DNA from: Rhizobium sp. 2MFCol3.1
Lineage (GTDB): Bacteria > Pseudomonadota > Alphaproteobacteria > Rhizobiales > Rhizobiaceae
Length of the DNA stretch: 64,000 nt
Direction of reading: 5' to 3'
Assembly (NCBI RefSeq): GCF_000377565.1
Contig: NZ_KB898361.1
Span: 159,186 to 223,185, forward strand
Shown: one piece after another, positions 29,155-38,085 of the stretch
Position numbering within the stretch: the stretch's first letter is position 1
Layout of the letters: every line of letters begins with the position of its first letter
Notes under the pieces: generated by a model
Told to the model about the DNA's origin: nothing
The model's database searches: none
The model's input: only the letters and a program-made list of their open reading frames with translations
Position numbers and translations under genes: made by a program

Positions 29155-29523
29155 TTAGGCCGCCGTCTGCGTCGCCACCGGCGCCGGCTTCATTGCCTTC
29201 GCGGCAGCCGCGACCGGCGCCTCATAGGGCTTGTAGGCGCTCTTGGCGATGTCGGAGTACATTTCCGTCAGCTTCGTCGCTTCGGCGACAAAGTTTTCGT
29301 AGGCGGACTTCACATAGCTGGTCTGCAACTCGAAGACGGCTTCGAAGCTGCGGGCGCCCGAGAGCGTCTCGAAATGCGTGACAGCATCCTGGAAAGACTT
29401 CTTGGAATATTCGGTGGTTTCCATGGCGATCGCCTGCATGCCCTTGGCGGTTTCCGAGTAGCTTTTCAGCACCGCGTCCATGGCTTCCTTACTCTTGCGA
29501 TTCGTGTCCTCAAAATTCAGCAT
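29155..29523 (-). CDS. Phasin family protein
   Basis: 122 residues, mostly helical and without signal peptide. It begins MLNFEDTNRKSKEAMDAVLK and runs through AMETTEYSKKSFQDAVTHFE to an Ala/Pro-rich tail (AKAMKPAPVATQTAA), the pattern of Phasin_2 granule-coating proteins, which cover polyhydroxyalkanoate granules. The ATG has a perfect AAGGAGG site 6 bases upstream; the frame extends to 29583 but that start is not supported. A PHA synthase is encoded elsewhere in this window (52902-54734), which makes a granule role plausible. Confidence 0.88.
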   Translation of the reverse strand: MLNFEDTNRKSKEAMDAVLKSYSETAKGMQAIAMETTEYSKKSFQDAVTHFETLSGARSFEAVFELQTSYVKSAYENFVAEATKLTEMYSDIAKSAYKPYEAPVAAAAKAMKPAPVATQTAA

Positions 29524-29787
29524 GACTATCCTCCTTGTCTTGCGTACTTGCCGTGCGTGGGCCTCCTTGCCCTGCCTCGACATCGAAGGTTAGCTGCACC
29601 GCACACGAAGTCAAGCGACTTTGTGCAATGCAAAACAATCATTGGTTGCGTCGATGATTGTAATTGCGGCCCGGTTTTCGAGCGACGTACGTCTTTAATT
29701 AATTTCGCTAAAATATATCAGGCGGCCGCAACCGTAAGCTTTGAACAAAAACTCGGTTGCGAGCCGCGAATACTTTCTCGACGACGA

Positions 29788-30222
29788 TCAGTCGAGCAGA
29801 TCGGCCGGAACCTTGCCGCCGTTTTCCGACAGCTTCTTCAGAAGCGACTTGTGCAGGAACATGTTCATCGTCGCCGAGTCGTTCTTGTCGCCGGTATAGC
29901 CGAGCTCGGTCGCCAACTCCTTGCGCTCGGTCAGGCTCGCATCCATGCCAAGAGCCTTCATGAGATCGACGATCGAGCGGCGCCAATCGAGCTTCTGGCC
30001 GTTCTTCTTGACGGCGGCGTCGAGCACCATGGCGATATCGACCGAGGTCGATGGCGCGGAAGTGGCTGGCGATGTGGGTGCAGGGGTCGGAGACGGGCTC
30101 GGGGCGGCTGAAGGCGATATCGGCGCCTGCGCGGGCTCGATCTTAGGTGCAGCGGCCGGGGTTGCCTCGGCGGCGTGTGCCTCACCCCAGATTGCGTGTT
30201 TGATCTTGTCGAAAATACCCAT
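29788..30222 (-). CDS. DUF3597 domain protein
   Basis: 144 residues: MGIFDKIKHAIWGEAHAAEA at the start, then a long Pro/Ala/Ser-rich linker (about residues 20-65), and a C-terminal domain VDIAMVLDAAVKKNGQKLDW...LGYTGDKNDSATMNMFLHKS that matches DUF3597 (PF12200). Function unknown; the C-terminal helical domain resembles LysM-associated small domains but no activity is assigned. The ATG at 30222 has AAGGGGAAA upstream. It is in the same direction as the DUF3126 gene, 150 bases downstream of it. Confidence 0.82.
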   Translation of the reverse strand: MGIFDKIKHAIWGEAHAAEATPAAAPKIEPAQAPISPSAAPSPSPTPAPTSPATSAPSTSVDIAMVLDAAVKKNGQKLDWRRSIVDLMKALGMDASLTERKELATELGYTGDKNDSATMNMFLHKSLLKKLSENGGKVPADLLD

Positions 30223-30372
30223 GTCCGGTTTCCCCTTGATGGCGCTCGAGCACATGCTCAAGCCCAAGATGGGGCGCAAGACCGGGTGGTCCAGAGCGGG
30301 ACCAGCAATTTCGGCCAGGCCGCGACGTCGCGGCCCAGGCACAATCGGTGCGAGACGAAGCTCGCAACCGGA

Positions 30373-30576
30373 TCAGAGATCGACGTCGAGGATCGCCATC
30401 GAGAAGTTGTACGAGCGGTCGCCGTCCTCGTCATCGATGTAGACGACGCCCAGAAATTCCTCGCCCATGTAGACTTCAGCGGAGTCGTTCTTGCGCGGAC
30501 GTGCCTTGACGATCATTTCCGGGTTGAACGTGCGTTTGAAATAGGCGTCGAGTTTCTTGATTTCTTCGGGCTTCAC
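30373..30576 (-). CDS. DUF3126 family protein
   Basis: 67 residues, beginning VKPEEIKKLDAYFKRTFNPE and ending with YNFSMAILDVDL. It is a small alphaproteobacterial protein of unknown function (DUF3126). The start is a GTG at 30574-30576 with AGGAG 7 bases upstream; the ATG nearby is out of frame. It is usually found next to cysE in Rhizobiales, and here it lies 137 bases after the cysE stop on the same strand. Confidence 0.87.
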   Translation of the reverse strand: MKPEEIKKLDAYFKRTFNPEMIVKARPRKNDSAEVYMGEEFLGVVYIDDEDGDRSYNFSMAILDVDL

Positions 30577-30713
30577 ACTGCATCTCCTGAGCGGTCTCAA
30601 TGGCCGCTTTTTGCATGGGAAAGTTGGGTCTGTAAAGGCGCGGAGCCGGTTGCGATACCGCTTTCCCCGCCGTTCTTCAGGCCATGTTGTCGCTATGAGC
30701 GACGCGAAAACGC

Positions 30714-31562
30714 CTAGATGTCGGCGCCCATCACCTGATCCATGATCACCTGATCCATGAGCCTCGATGGTTCCGAACAGCCGGCCGTGCCGACCACCTT
30801 GGCGGGTACGCCCGCGACGGTCGTCTTCGGCGGTACCGCCTTCAGCACGACGGAACCGGCGGCAATGCGCGAGCAATGACCAATCTCGATATTGCCGAGG
30901 ATCTTAGCACCCGCGCCGATCAAGACGCCGCTGGCGATCTTCGGATGGCGATCGGCGCCCTCTTTGCCGGTGCCCCCGAGCGTGACGCCGTGCAGGATCG
31001 AGACGTTGTCGCCGATGACGGCGGTTTCGCCAACGACGAGTCCCGTCGCGTGATCGAGGAAGATACCGCGGCCGATACGTGCGGCCGGGTTGATGTCGGT
31101 CTGGAAGACGCTCGACGAGCGGCTCTGCAGGTAGAGCGCCAGATCACGGCGGCCGCGATTGAGCAGCCAGTGCGCGAGACGATGGGTCTGCAGCGCGTGG
31201 AAACCCTTGAAGTAGAGCAGCGCTTCCATGAAGCGCAGGCATGCTGGATCGCGGTCGTAGACGGCCTGGATATCGACGCGCAGGATGGCGCCCCATTCCG
31301 GCCAGTCGGCCAGCATCTGGTCGAAGGTCTGGCGCAGCAGGATCGCCTGCATATCGGGATGATCAAGGCGCTCGCAGATGCGGTAGATCACGCATTCCTC
31401 GAGCGAGCGATGGTTGAGCACGGTGGAATACAGAAATGCCGCCAGCACCGGATCGGCTTCGGCGGCAAGACGCGCTTCCTCGCGCAGGCTATCCCAGATG
31501 GGGTCCATCGCCTTGAGCGAACCTTGGGTCTCAAGAGGACGAATGTCTGACTTCGCGACCAT
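30714..31562 (-). CDS. cysE: Serine O-acetyltransferase
   Basis: Acetylates L-serine to O-acetylserine, the carbon skeleton for cysteine. The 282-residue protein has the N-terminal SATase helical domain (MDPIWDSLREEARLAAEADP and the EECVIYRICERLDHPDM segment) and a C-terminal hexapeptide beta-helix (IGRGIFLDHATGLVVGETAV with the catalytic His, then GGTGKEGADRHPKI). The ATG at 31562 has AAGGAG upstream. The C-terminus carries a five-residue duplication (MDQVI MDQVM) from a 15-base tandem repeat. Confidence 0.96.
   Translation of the reverse strand: MVAKSDIRPLETQGSLKAMDPIWDSLREEARLAAEADPVLAAFLYSTVLNHRSLEECVIYRICERLDHPDMQAILLRQTFDQMLADWPEWGAILRVDIQAVYDRDPACLRFMEALLYFKGFHALQTHRLAHWLLNRGRRDLALYLQSRSSSVFQTDINPAARIGRGIFLDHATGLVVGETAVIGDNVSILHGVTLGGTGKEGADRHPKIASGVLIGAGAKILGNIEIGHCSRIAAGSVVLKAVPPKTTVAGVPAKVVGTAGCSEPSRLMDQVIMDQVMGADI
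30730..30759. repeat. 15-base tandem duplication at the end of cysE
   Basis: Two identical 15-base units (30730-30744 and 30745-30759), adding five residues in frame near the CysE C-terminus. Confidence 0.9.
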
Positions 31563-31775
31563 CGAGGTCTCCTTGTCTTCCGAATGGCATTCCATCCGGG
31601 CATTGTATTCAGACTGGGTATTCCGGCTGGATCCGTCGATCGGCGCCGGGCATTTGCGCCTGAGTGTCACCCTATATAGGGCAAAATCCGGCTGATATAA
31701 ATGGGGCGACGGAAACGGCTTTTCGCTATTTCCACATTTTGGTGAACGATCGTCCTTGCGCGCCCGCCCCTGATG

Positions 31776-32561
31776 TCACCGGGCGGAGAGCTCCGCATAG
31801 AAGTCCAGCACGGCCGCCTTGAACACCTTGTCTCCGACGGCGAGCATGTGGTCGCGGCCGGGGATATCGAGCGCGCGGGCGTCGGGCATCAGCGCCGCCA
31901 GTTCCTGCGGGGAACCGGCGATGTCGTCCTTGGTGCCAACCGCCACCAGCGTCGGCGCCTCGATCTTCGCCATGTCGCTTCGTTCGACCAGATCGCGCGA
32001 GCCCCTGATGCAGGCGGCGAGCGCCTGGCGGTCGCTCTTCGTCTGCTCGGCGAAGGCGCGGAACATGCGGCCGCGGGCATGGGTGACGCCATCGATCGAG
32101 GGCGCCAGCAGCGCATCGGCGATCGGGTCCCAATCGCCGACACCATCGGTCATGCCGATGCCGAGGCCGCCGAGCACCAGCGAGCGGACGCGATCGGGCC
32201 TGCTGAGCGCCGCGAAGACCGAGATGCGCGCACCCATCGAGTAGCCGATGAGGTTGGCTTCCGGAATGCCGAGGTGATCGAGCAGCGCGATGGAATCAGC
32301 CGCCATGATCCACGGGCGATAGGCTTCGGAATCATGCGGCTTGTCGCTTGCGCCGTGGCCTCTGTTGTCCATGGCGATGACCCGGTATCCGGCCTCGCCC
32401 AGCGTTTTCAGCCAGCCCGGGTAGACCCAGTTGACGCTGGCGGTGGAGGCGAAGCCGTGGATGAGCAGCACCGGCGGCCCCTCGGGATTTCCCTCGTCGA
32501 AGTAGGAGAGGTTGAGGCCGTCGTGCACGAAGGTCGAAAAGGCAGGCGTATTCAAGTTCAT
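31776..32561 (-). CDS. Alpha/beta-fold hydrolase
   Basis: 261 residues with the classical order: LLIHGFASTASVNW (oxyanion loop) near residue 35, MDNRGHGASDKPHD, nucleophile elbow GYSMGA with the catalytic Ser near 107, a late Asp in VAVGTKDDIAG near 205 and a final His in PGRDHMLAVGD near 235. The closest type is the esterase/3-oxoadipate enol-lactonase-like group, but the substrate is unknown. The ATG at 32561 was preferred over an in-frame extension to 32690. It is divergent from the zinc-finger gene. Confidence 0.85.
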   Translation of the reverse strand: MNLNTPAFSTFVHDGLNLSYFDEGNPEGPPVLLIHGFASTASVNWVYPGWLKTLGEAGYRVIAMDNRGHGASDKPHDSEAYRPWIMAADSIALLDHLGIPEANLIGYSMGARISVFAALSRPDRVRSLVLGGLGIGMTDGVGDWDPIADALLAPSIDGVTHARGRMFRAFAEQTKSDRQALAACIRGSRDLVERSDMAKIEAPTLVAVGTKDDIAGSPQELAALMPDARALDIPGRDHMLAVGDKVFKAAVLDFYAELSAR

Positions 32562-32747
32562 CGGGGCAGTCCTGTTTTGCCGGGACCATATTTTATCGGG
32601 CCGCTGACGGGAACCCCTGCCCCAATCAAAAAGCACGGTCCAAAAGCGCCTCCAAAAACTATCGGGCGCGCCTCTCCTTTGGCTCGACACATTTCCGGCG
32701 ACGCACTATAAGGTGCCCACGTTTTCAAAGGCATTCGGAGATCCCTC

Positions 32748-32993
32748 ATGGCCGGTCACAATATCCCTCACTTCCAGAACGACGGCGGACACCGTGTCAT
32801 CGAAGTCGGCGTGAAGGAATTCATGTGCACCGGCGCCTCCGTTCCCTACGACCACCCGCATATCTTCATCGACATGGGCGACGAGAACGAGAAGGTCTGT
32901 TCCTACTGCTCGACTCTCTACCGCTTCAACGGCGCGCTGAAGGCCACCCAGACGAACCCGGCTGGCTGCGTCTTCCACTTCCAGGTCGCTTAA
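32748..32993 (+). CDS. CHCC zinc-finger protein (NDUFS6-like)
   Basis: 81 residues with the zf-CHCC pattern: MCTGASVPYDHPHIFIDM, KVCSYCSTLYRF and a C-terminal GCVFHF. The four ligand positions (Cys, His, Cys, Cys) are all present. The family resembles the C-terminus of the mitochondrial complex I subunit NDUFS6 and is common in Alphaproteobacteria. It is 25 bases before the FAD monooxygenase gene and probably cotranscribed with it. Confidence 0.88.
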   Translation: MAGHNIPHFQNDGGHRVIEVGVKEFMCTGASVPYDHPHIFIDMGDENEKVCSYCSTLYRFNGALKATQTNPAGCVFHFQVA

Positions 32994-33018
32994 TTCTAAA
33001 ACACAGATTGGATCGACC

Positions 33019-34170
33019 ATGTCGGTCGAACATGCCGCTATTATCGGAGCGGGCGTCGCTGGTTTGACGGCGGCGCTGGCACTCGCCAGGCATGGCATTC
33101 GCTCCGAGATCTTCGAGCAGGCGCCTGAGCTGACCGAGGTGGGCGCCGGGCTGCAGATATCGCCCAATGCATCGCGCATCCTCGACAAGCTCGGCGTTCT
33201 CGACCTGCTGACGCCGATCTGGCTCGAGCCGAACAACATTCGCCTGATCTCCGGCACATCACTGCATGAACTGGCCGCCGTGCCATCGGGCCCTGCCGCC
33301 CGCGCGCGCTGGGAGGCGCCCTACGGGGTGCTGCATCGCACGAGCCTGCAAGGCGCGCTGCTTGCCGCCGTAAAAGACAATCCGCTCTGCACGCTGCATC
33401 TCGGCTCGCGCATCGAAAGCGGCGACATCGCAGCGATCACTCGCGCGGGCGGCGTGATCATCGGCGCCGATGGCGTCTGGTCGAAGACACGCGATCTCGT
33501 CGCCGACAGCCCCTCCTCGCGCTTTTCCGGCAACATCGCCTATCGCTTCACCGTCTCGGCGGCGGATGCGCGGGGCGTGCTGAACCGCGAGAGTGTTTCG
33601 GCCTTTCTCGGGCCATCGGCGCATCTGGTGGCCTATCCGCTGCGCGAGACCGACAACTTCAACATGGTGGCGATCACCACGGGCCATGCCGCTACCCGCG
33701 AATGGCTGGCGCAGCCGACGCAGGCGCAGCGCCAACAGTTGCTCGCCCGCTTCTCGCGCTGGAACCCGGCGTTGCTGTCGCTCTTCGAAAAATCCGGCGA
33801 GATGACCTTCTGGCCGCTTTACGAGGCGACGCGCGGCAAGTGGCAGAACGGCCGCGATACGGTGCTGATCGGGGATGCGGCGCATGCGATGATGCCGTTT
33901 GCCGCGCAAGGTGCTGCGATGGCGATCGAAGACGCCTACGAACTGGCGTCGTTCCTGGCCAAACGCCCTGCTTCAGAAGCGCTGCCGCTGTTCGAGGCCC
34001 ATCGCGTGCCGCGCGTGAACCGGCTGCGCCAACGCGGCGCGTTCAACCAGTTCGTCTATCACGCCCGTGGTCCATTCCGGATCGGGCGTGATATCGTTCT
34101 TTCTTTGAAGCCGCCGCAAAGTCTCGCGGCGGATCTTGACTGGATCTACGCTTATCGCGCGATGGACTGA
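33019..34170 (+). CDS. FAD-dependent aromatic-type monooxygenase
   Basis: 383 residues of the salicylate hydroxylase/UbiH superfamily. It has the FAD-binding GxGxxG in IIGAGVAGLTAALALA near residue 9, GVIIGADGVWSKTR near 150 (DG motif) and GDAAHAMMPFAAQGAAMAIE near 290 (GD motif). No signal peptide. The substrate is not predictable. It is probably in an operon with the CHCC zinc-finger gene and ends 12 bases from the convergent metC. Confidence 0.85.
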   Translation: MSVEHAAIIGAGVAGLTAALALARHGIRSEIFEQAPELTEVGAGLQISPNASRILDKLGVLDLLTPIWLEPNNIRLISGTSLHELAAVPSGPAARARWEAPYGVLHRTSLQGALLAAVKDNPLCTLHLGSRIESGDIAAITRAGGVIIGADGVWSKTRDLVADSPSSRFSGNIAYRFTVSAADARGVLNRESVSAFLGPSAHLVAYPLRETDNFNMVAITTGHAATREWLAQPTQAQRQQLLARFSRWNPALLSLFEKSGEMTFWPLYEATRGKWQNGRDTVLIGDAAHAMMPFAAQGAAMAIEDAYELASFLAKRPASEALPLFEAHRVPRVNRLRQRGAFNQFVYHARGPFRIGRDIVLSLKPPQSLAADLDWIYAYRAMD

Positions 34171-34182
34171 CAGCGCCGCTGA

Positions 34183-35373
34183 TCAGACCGCCTTGGCGGC
34201 GGCGAAACCGCGCTCGATATCGAGCTTGATATCGGCAACATCCTCCAGACCGATCTGAAGGCGGATCACCGGCCCCTCGGTCGGCGCCTTGGTGACGCGG
34301 CGGTCGTTCAGATTGACGTGGACCGCAAGGCTCTCGAAACCACCCCAGGACCAACCGAGACCGAAAATCCGGAGCGCATCAAGGAAGGCATGCGCCTTCG
34401 GCTTGAAGGCGGCCGGGCTATCGGCCTTCAGCACGAAGGAGAAGATCCCGCTGGCGCCCTTGAAGTCGCGCTTCCAGAGCTCGTGGCCCGGGAAGCTCGG
34501 CAACGCCGGATGCAGCACGGCGGCCACGTCTTCGTGGCCTTCCAGCCATTTGGCGATGGTGAGCGCGCTCTCGTAGTGGCGCTCGAGGCGCACACCCATG
34601 GTGCGCAGGCCGCGCAGGATCTGGTAGGCATCGTCAGGCGCGCCGCAGATGCCGAGCGTGATGTTGGCCTCGTGCAGCTGCTCCCAGTGCTTGGCATTGG
34701 CCGAAACCGTGCCCATCAGAATATCGGAGTGGCCGGACGGATACTTCGTCGCCGCGTGGATCGAGATATCGACGCCGTAATCGAGCGGGCGGAAATAGAC
34801 AGGTGTCGCCCAGGTATTGTCCATCGTCACCACCGCGCCGTGCTTGTGGGCGATCGCGGCAATGGCCGGAATATCCTGCATCTCGAAGGTGTTGGAACCC
34901 GGCGCTTCGGTGTGCACCAGCTTGGTGTTGGGCTTGATCAGCGTCTCGATGCCGACGCCGATGGCCGGATCGTAATATTCGACGGAAACGCCGAGGCGCT
35001 TCAGCATCGTGTCGCAGAAATGGCGGGTCGGGCCATAGACCGAATCGACGACCAGCGCATGATCGCCGGACGACAGGAAAGCCAGGAACGGCACCGTGAC
35101 GGCGGCGAGACCCGAGGGAACGAGTATCGTTCCGGCCGATCCCTCAAGCGCGTCTATCGCTTCGCAAAGAGCATCGGTGGTCGGCGTTCCGCGTGTTCCG
35201 TAGGTGTATTTCTGCGCCCGCTGATCCATCGCCTTGGCATTGGGAAACAGCACCGTCGACGCATGCACGACGGGCGGATTGACGAAGCCATGATAGTCGG
35301 AAGGATCATTGCCGATATGCGAAAGGCGGGTGTTGATGCCGGCGTTTTGAAGCAGGCCGTCTCTATCTGTCAT
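34183..35373 (-). CDS. metC: Cystathionine beta-lyase
   Basis: PLP enzyme of the Cys/Met metabolism family that splits cystathionine to homocysteine, pyruvate and ammonia. The 396-residue protein has the substrate/PLP segments YTYGTRGTPTTDALCEAIDA near 50, VPSGLAAVTVPFLAFLSSGD near 90 and the internal-aldimine Lys in HAATKYPSGHSD near 210. The tail shows GLEDVADIKLDIERGFAAA. In R. leguminosarum metC is known to lie upstream of aap, which fits the divergent aapJ here. The gap to aapJ contains inverted repeats. Confidence 0.93.
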   Translation of the reverse strand: MTDRDGLLQNAGINTRLSHIGNDPSDYHGFVNPPVVHASTVLFPNAKAMDQRAQKYTYGTRGTPTTDALCEAIDALEGSAGTILVPSGLAAVTVPFLAFLSSGDHALVVDSVYGPTRHFCDTMLKRLGVSVEYYDPAIGVGIETLIKPNTKLVHTEAPGSNTFEMQDIPAIAAIAHKHGAVVTMDNTWATPVYFRPLDYGVDISIHAATKYPSGHSDILMGTVSANAKHWEQLHEANITLGICGAPDDAYQILRGLRTMGVRLERHYESALTIAKWLEGHEDVAAVLHPALPSFPGHELWKRDFKGASGIFSFVLKADSPAAFKPKAHAFLDALRIFGLGWSWGGFESLAVHVNLNDRRVTKAPTEGPVIRLQIGLEDVADIKLDIERGFAAAKAV

Positions 35374-35752
35374 GTCTAATTAAGCCTTTGGAATGAACGC
35401 TCTTTGCGGAACTCTTGGACCTCTCCCGAGGCGGGGTCAACCCCGCTCACGTAACGTAAAGTCGACCAAGAGAACCGGTCGGTACGGCAATTATCCAGAT
35501 ATATCAGTGAGTTTGCGCGATTTTTTTCGCCAAACACTGCCTTTTGGGTAATCAATTGCTCATTTTGTGAGCCGCACTCAGCAAATTGCCGAAATATCAC
35601 GCAATCTTGTGGCGCGAGACTTGACCGTGGTGACATTTCCGACTGTGATAGACCAACTCGCGCCGGGAGGGTGTCGGGTCTTTTGGGGGGTCAGCATGCT
35701 TCTGCGGATGCTCCCACAATAAACAAAAGATAACGGAAAAAGGTTGGGAAAA
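35374..35752. promoter_or_regulatory. metC-aapJ divergent control region
   Basis: 379 bases without a supported gene. It contains nested inverted repeats on the metC side: outer arms CTCTTGG (35412-35418) and CCAAGAG (35466-35472), inner arms GCGGGG/CCCCGC (35431-35446) with a TCAA loop, and an ACGTAACGT tract at 35449-35457. On the aapJ side, TTGACC (35621-35626), 17 bases, TGTGAT (35644-35649) is a promoter candidate about 105 bases before the aapJ ATG. It does not match the SAM-II consensus I know. Confidence 0.4.
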
Positions 35753-36778
35753 ATGAAGATTAAGCTTCTGTCGGTCGCCATTGGCGCAGCAGTCTTCGCA
35801 CTTGGCGCTTCGGCAGCTTCGGCGACGACGCTTGGGGACGTAAAAGCAAAAGGGTTCGTTCAGTGCGGCGTCAACACCGGTCTGACCGGTTTCGCGGCAC
35901 CTGACGCTTCCGGCAACTGGGCCGGTTTCGACGTCGATTTCTGCAAGGCCGTTGCATCCGCCGTCTTCGGCGATCCGACCAAAGTGAAGTACACGCCGAC
36001 CAACGCCAAGGAGCGCTTCACGGCGCTGCAGTCCGGCGAAATCGACGTCCTGTCGCGTAACACGACATGGACCATCAACCGTGACACCGCTCTCGGCTTC
36101 AACTTCCGCCCGATCACCTATTATGACGGTCAGGGCTTCATGGTTCGCAAGAGCCTGAACGTGAAGTCGGCTCTCGAACTCTCGGGCGCTGCCATCTGCG
36201 TACAGTCCGGCACCACGACCGAGCTCAACCTCGCCGACTACTTCAAGGCCAACAACCTGCAGTACAATCCGGTGGTTTTCGAAAAGCTCGAGGAAGTCAA
36301 CGCAGCCTATGATTCGGGCCGTTGCGACGTCTACACCACCGACCAGTCCGGCCTCTACTCGCTGCGTCTGACGCTGAAGAACCCCGACGAGCACATGATC
36401 CTGCCTGAGATCATCTCCAAGGAGCCGCTCGGCCCGGCCGTTCGCCAGGGCGACGACCAGTGGTTCGACATCGTTTCCTGGACGGCTTACGCGCTGATCA
36501 ACGCCGAGGAGTTCGGCATCACGCAGGCCAACGTCGACGAGATGAAGAACTCGCCGAACCCAGATATCAAGCGCTTCCTCGGCTCCGAGGCTGACACCAA
36601 GATCGGCACCGATCTCGGTCTCACCAACGACTGGGCTGCAAACGTCATCAAGGGCGTCGGCAACTACGGCGAAATCTTCGAGCGCAACATCGGCCAGGGC
36701 AGCCCGCTGAAGATCGCTCGCGGCCTGAACGCGCTGTGGAACAAGGGCGGCATCCAGTACGCACCTCCGGTCCGCTAA
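35753..36778 (+). CDS. aapJ: General L-amino acid ABC transporter, periplasmic binding protein
   Basis: 341 residues. Signal peptide MKIKLLSVAIGAAVFALGAS with an Ala-x-Ala site near residue 24, then an SBP_bac_3 domain: KGFVQCGVNTGLTGFAAPDA, FDVDFCKAVASAVFGDP, and TDQSGLYSLRLTLKNPDEHM. AapJ binds a wide range of L-amino acids for the AapQMP permease; in rhizobia the system is important for amino acid traffic in nodules. The ATG at 35753 was preferred to a TTG three codons upstream. A stem-loop separates it from aapQ. Confidence 0.96.
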   Translation: MKIKLLSVAIGAAVFALGASAASATTLGDVKAKGFVQCGVNTGLTGFAAPDASGNWAGFDVDFCKAVASAVFGDPTKVKYTPTNAKERFTALQSGEIDVLSRNTTWTINRDTALGFNFRPITYYDGQGFMVRKSLNVKSALELSGAAICVQSGTTTELNLADYFKANNLQYNPVVFEKLEEVNAAYDSGRCDVYTTDQSGLYSLRLTLKNPDEHMILPEIISKEPLGPAVRQGDDQWFDIVSWTAYALINAEEFGITQANVDEMKNSPNPDIKRFLGSEADTKIGTDLGLTNDWAANVIKGVGNYGEIFERNIGQGSPLKIARGLNALWNKGGIQYAPPVR

Positions 36779-36798
36779 TCGGCCCCTTATGAAAGCCC

Positions 36799-36823
36799 GG
36801 AAAGGCGGCCAAGCCGCCTTTCC
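36799..36823 (+). repeat. Stem-loop between aapJ and aapQ
   Basis: Perfect 11-base arms (36799-36809 and 36813-36823) with a CAA loop, 20 bases after the aapJ stop. The following CGTCTTCC gives no T run, so it is likely an mRNA-stabilising or partial-termination structure that lets binding protein exceed permease, a known arrangement in ABC operons; its effect here is inferred. Confidence 0.6.
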
Positions 36824-36875
36824 GTCTTCCAAAAAAGAAAAGCCCTAAAAGGGGCACACAGGGGAAAGGCTCGGC

Positions 36876-38081
36876 ATGGCGCAGCAAGAGGCGGCTCACA
36901 CCGCACCCATATCCGAAAGCGGCTGGAACTACCGGTCCGTACTCAACGACCCGAAATATCGGGGCATCTTCTTCCAGGTTCTCACCGTTGTCGCACTCGT
37001 CGGCCTCGTCTGGTGGATCGCGCACAACACCGCGGCCAACCTCGCACGCAGCAACACGGCCTCGGGCTTCGGCTTCCTGCGCGGCCGCGCCGGCTTCGAA
37101 ATCGGCCAGTCGCTGATCTCCTACACCAGCGATTCGACCTACGGACGCGCTCTTGTCGTCGGCATCCTCAACACCATGCTGGTGGCCATCACCGGCATCA
37201 TCACGGCGACCATCATCGGCTTCATCGTCGGCATCGGGCGCCTGTCGCACAACTGGCTGATCGCCAAGCTTTGCCAGATCTACGTCGAGGTGTTCCGCAA
37301 CATCCCGCCGCTGCTCGTCATCTTCTTCTGGTATTCCGGCGTTCTCGCCGTTCTGCCGCAGCCGCGTGAATCGCTGCACCTGCCGTTCAGCATGTTCCTC
37401 AACAATCGCGGCCTGGCCTTCCCTCGCCCGATCTTCGAGAGCGGCATGCTCGCGGTGCTGGCGGCATTCGTGATCGCGATCATCGCCGTCATCTTCATGG
37501 CGCGCTGGGCGCACAAGCGGCAGGCCGCCACCGGCAAGCCGTTCCACACCATCTGGGTATCGATCGGGCTCATCGTCGGTCTGCCCGTCGTAGCCTTCCT
37601 CGCATCGGGACTGCCGATGTCCTTCGACATTCCCGTTGCCGGCAAGTTCAACCTTACCGGCGGCTCGGTTGTCGGGCCTGAGTTCATGTCGCTGTTCCTG
37701 GCGCTGTCCTTCTACACCGCATCCTTCATCGCCGAGATCGTGCGCGGTGGTATTCGGGGCGTGCCGAAGGGCCAGTCGGAAGCGGCCGGAGCACTCGGTC
37801 TGCATCCCTCCAGCGTCACCCGCCTCGTCGTCGTGCCGCAGGCCATGCGCATCATCATCCCGCCGCTGACGAGCCAGTATCTCAACCTCACCAAGAACTC
37901 GTCGCTGGCGATCGCCATCGGCTTCTCCGACCTCGTCGCGGTCGGCGGCACCATCATGAACCAGAGCGGTCAGGCGATCGAGATCGTTTGTATCTGGGGT
38001 ATCATCTACCTTGGACTGAGCATCCTCACCTCGCTGTTCATGAACTGGTTCAACGCCAAGATGGCCCTGGTGGAGAGATAA
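36876..38081 (+). CDS. aapQ: General L-amino acid ABC transporter permease AapQ
   Basis: 401 residues with about eight hydrophobic segments. The HisM-type permease motif EIVRGGIRGVPKGQSEAAGA near residue 290 is the EAA loop that contacts the ATPase. The N-terminal extension and the long periplasmic insert (about residues 60-90) are typical of AapQ/BztB. It starts 97 bases after aapJ and ends 4 bases before aapM. Confidence 0.95.
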   Translation: MAQQEAAHTAPISESGWNYRSVLNDPKYRGIFFQVLTVVALVGLVWWIAHNTAANLARSNTASGFGFLRGRAGFEIGQSLISYTSDSTYGRALVVGILNTMLVAITGIITATIIGFIVGIGRLSHNWLIAKLCQIYVEVFRNIPPLLVIFFWYSGVLAVLPQPRESLHLPFSMFLNNRGLAFPRPIFESGMLAVLAAFVIAIIAVIFMARWAHKRQAATGKPFHTIWVSIGLIVGLPVVAFLASGLPMSFDIPVAGKFNLTGGSVVGPEFMSLFLALSFYTASFIAEIVRGGIRGVPKGQSEAAGALGLHPSSVTRLVVVPQAMRIIIPPLTSQYLNLTKNSSLAIAIGFSDLVAVGGTIMNQSGQAIEIVCIWGIIYLGLSILTSLFMNWFNAKMALVER

Positions 38082-38085
38082 GACG

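Noticed and set aside
30373..30876. A 167-residue extended form of the DUF3126 protein
   Set aside because: Only the last 67 codons match the family; the GTG at 30576 has a proper ribosome-binding site, and the upstream part overlaps cysE.
35374..35473. SAM-II riboswitch before metC
   Set aside because: The stem pattern and conserved bases I know for SAM-II are not there.
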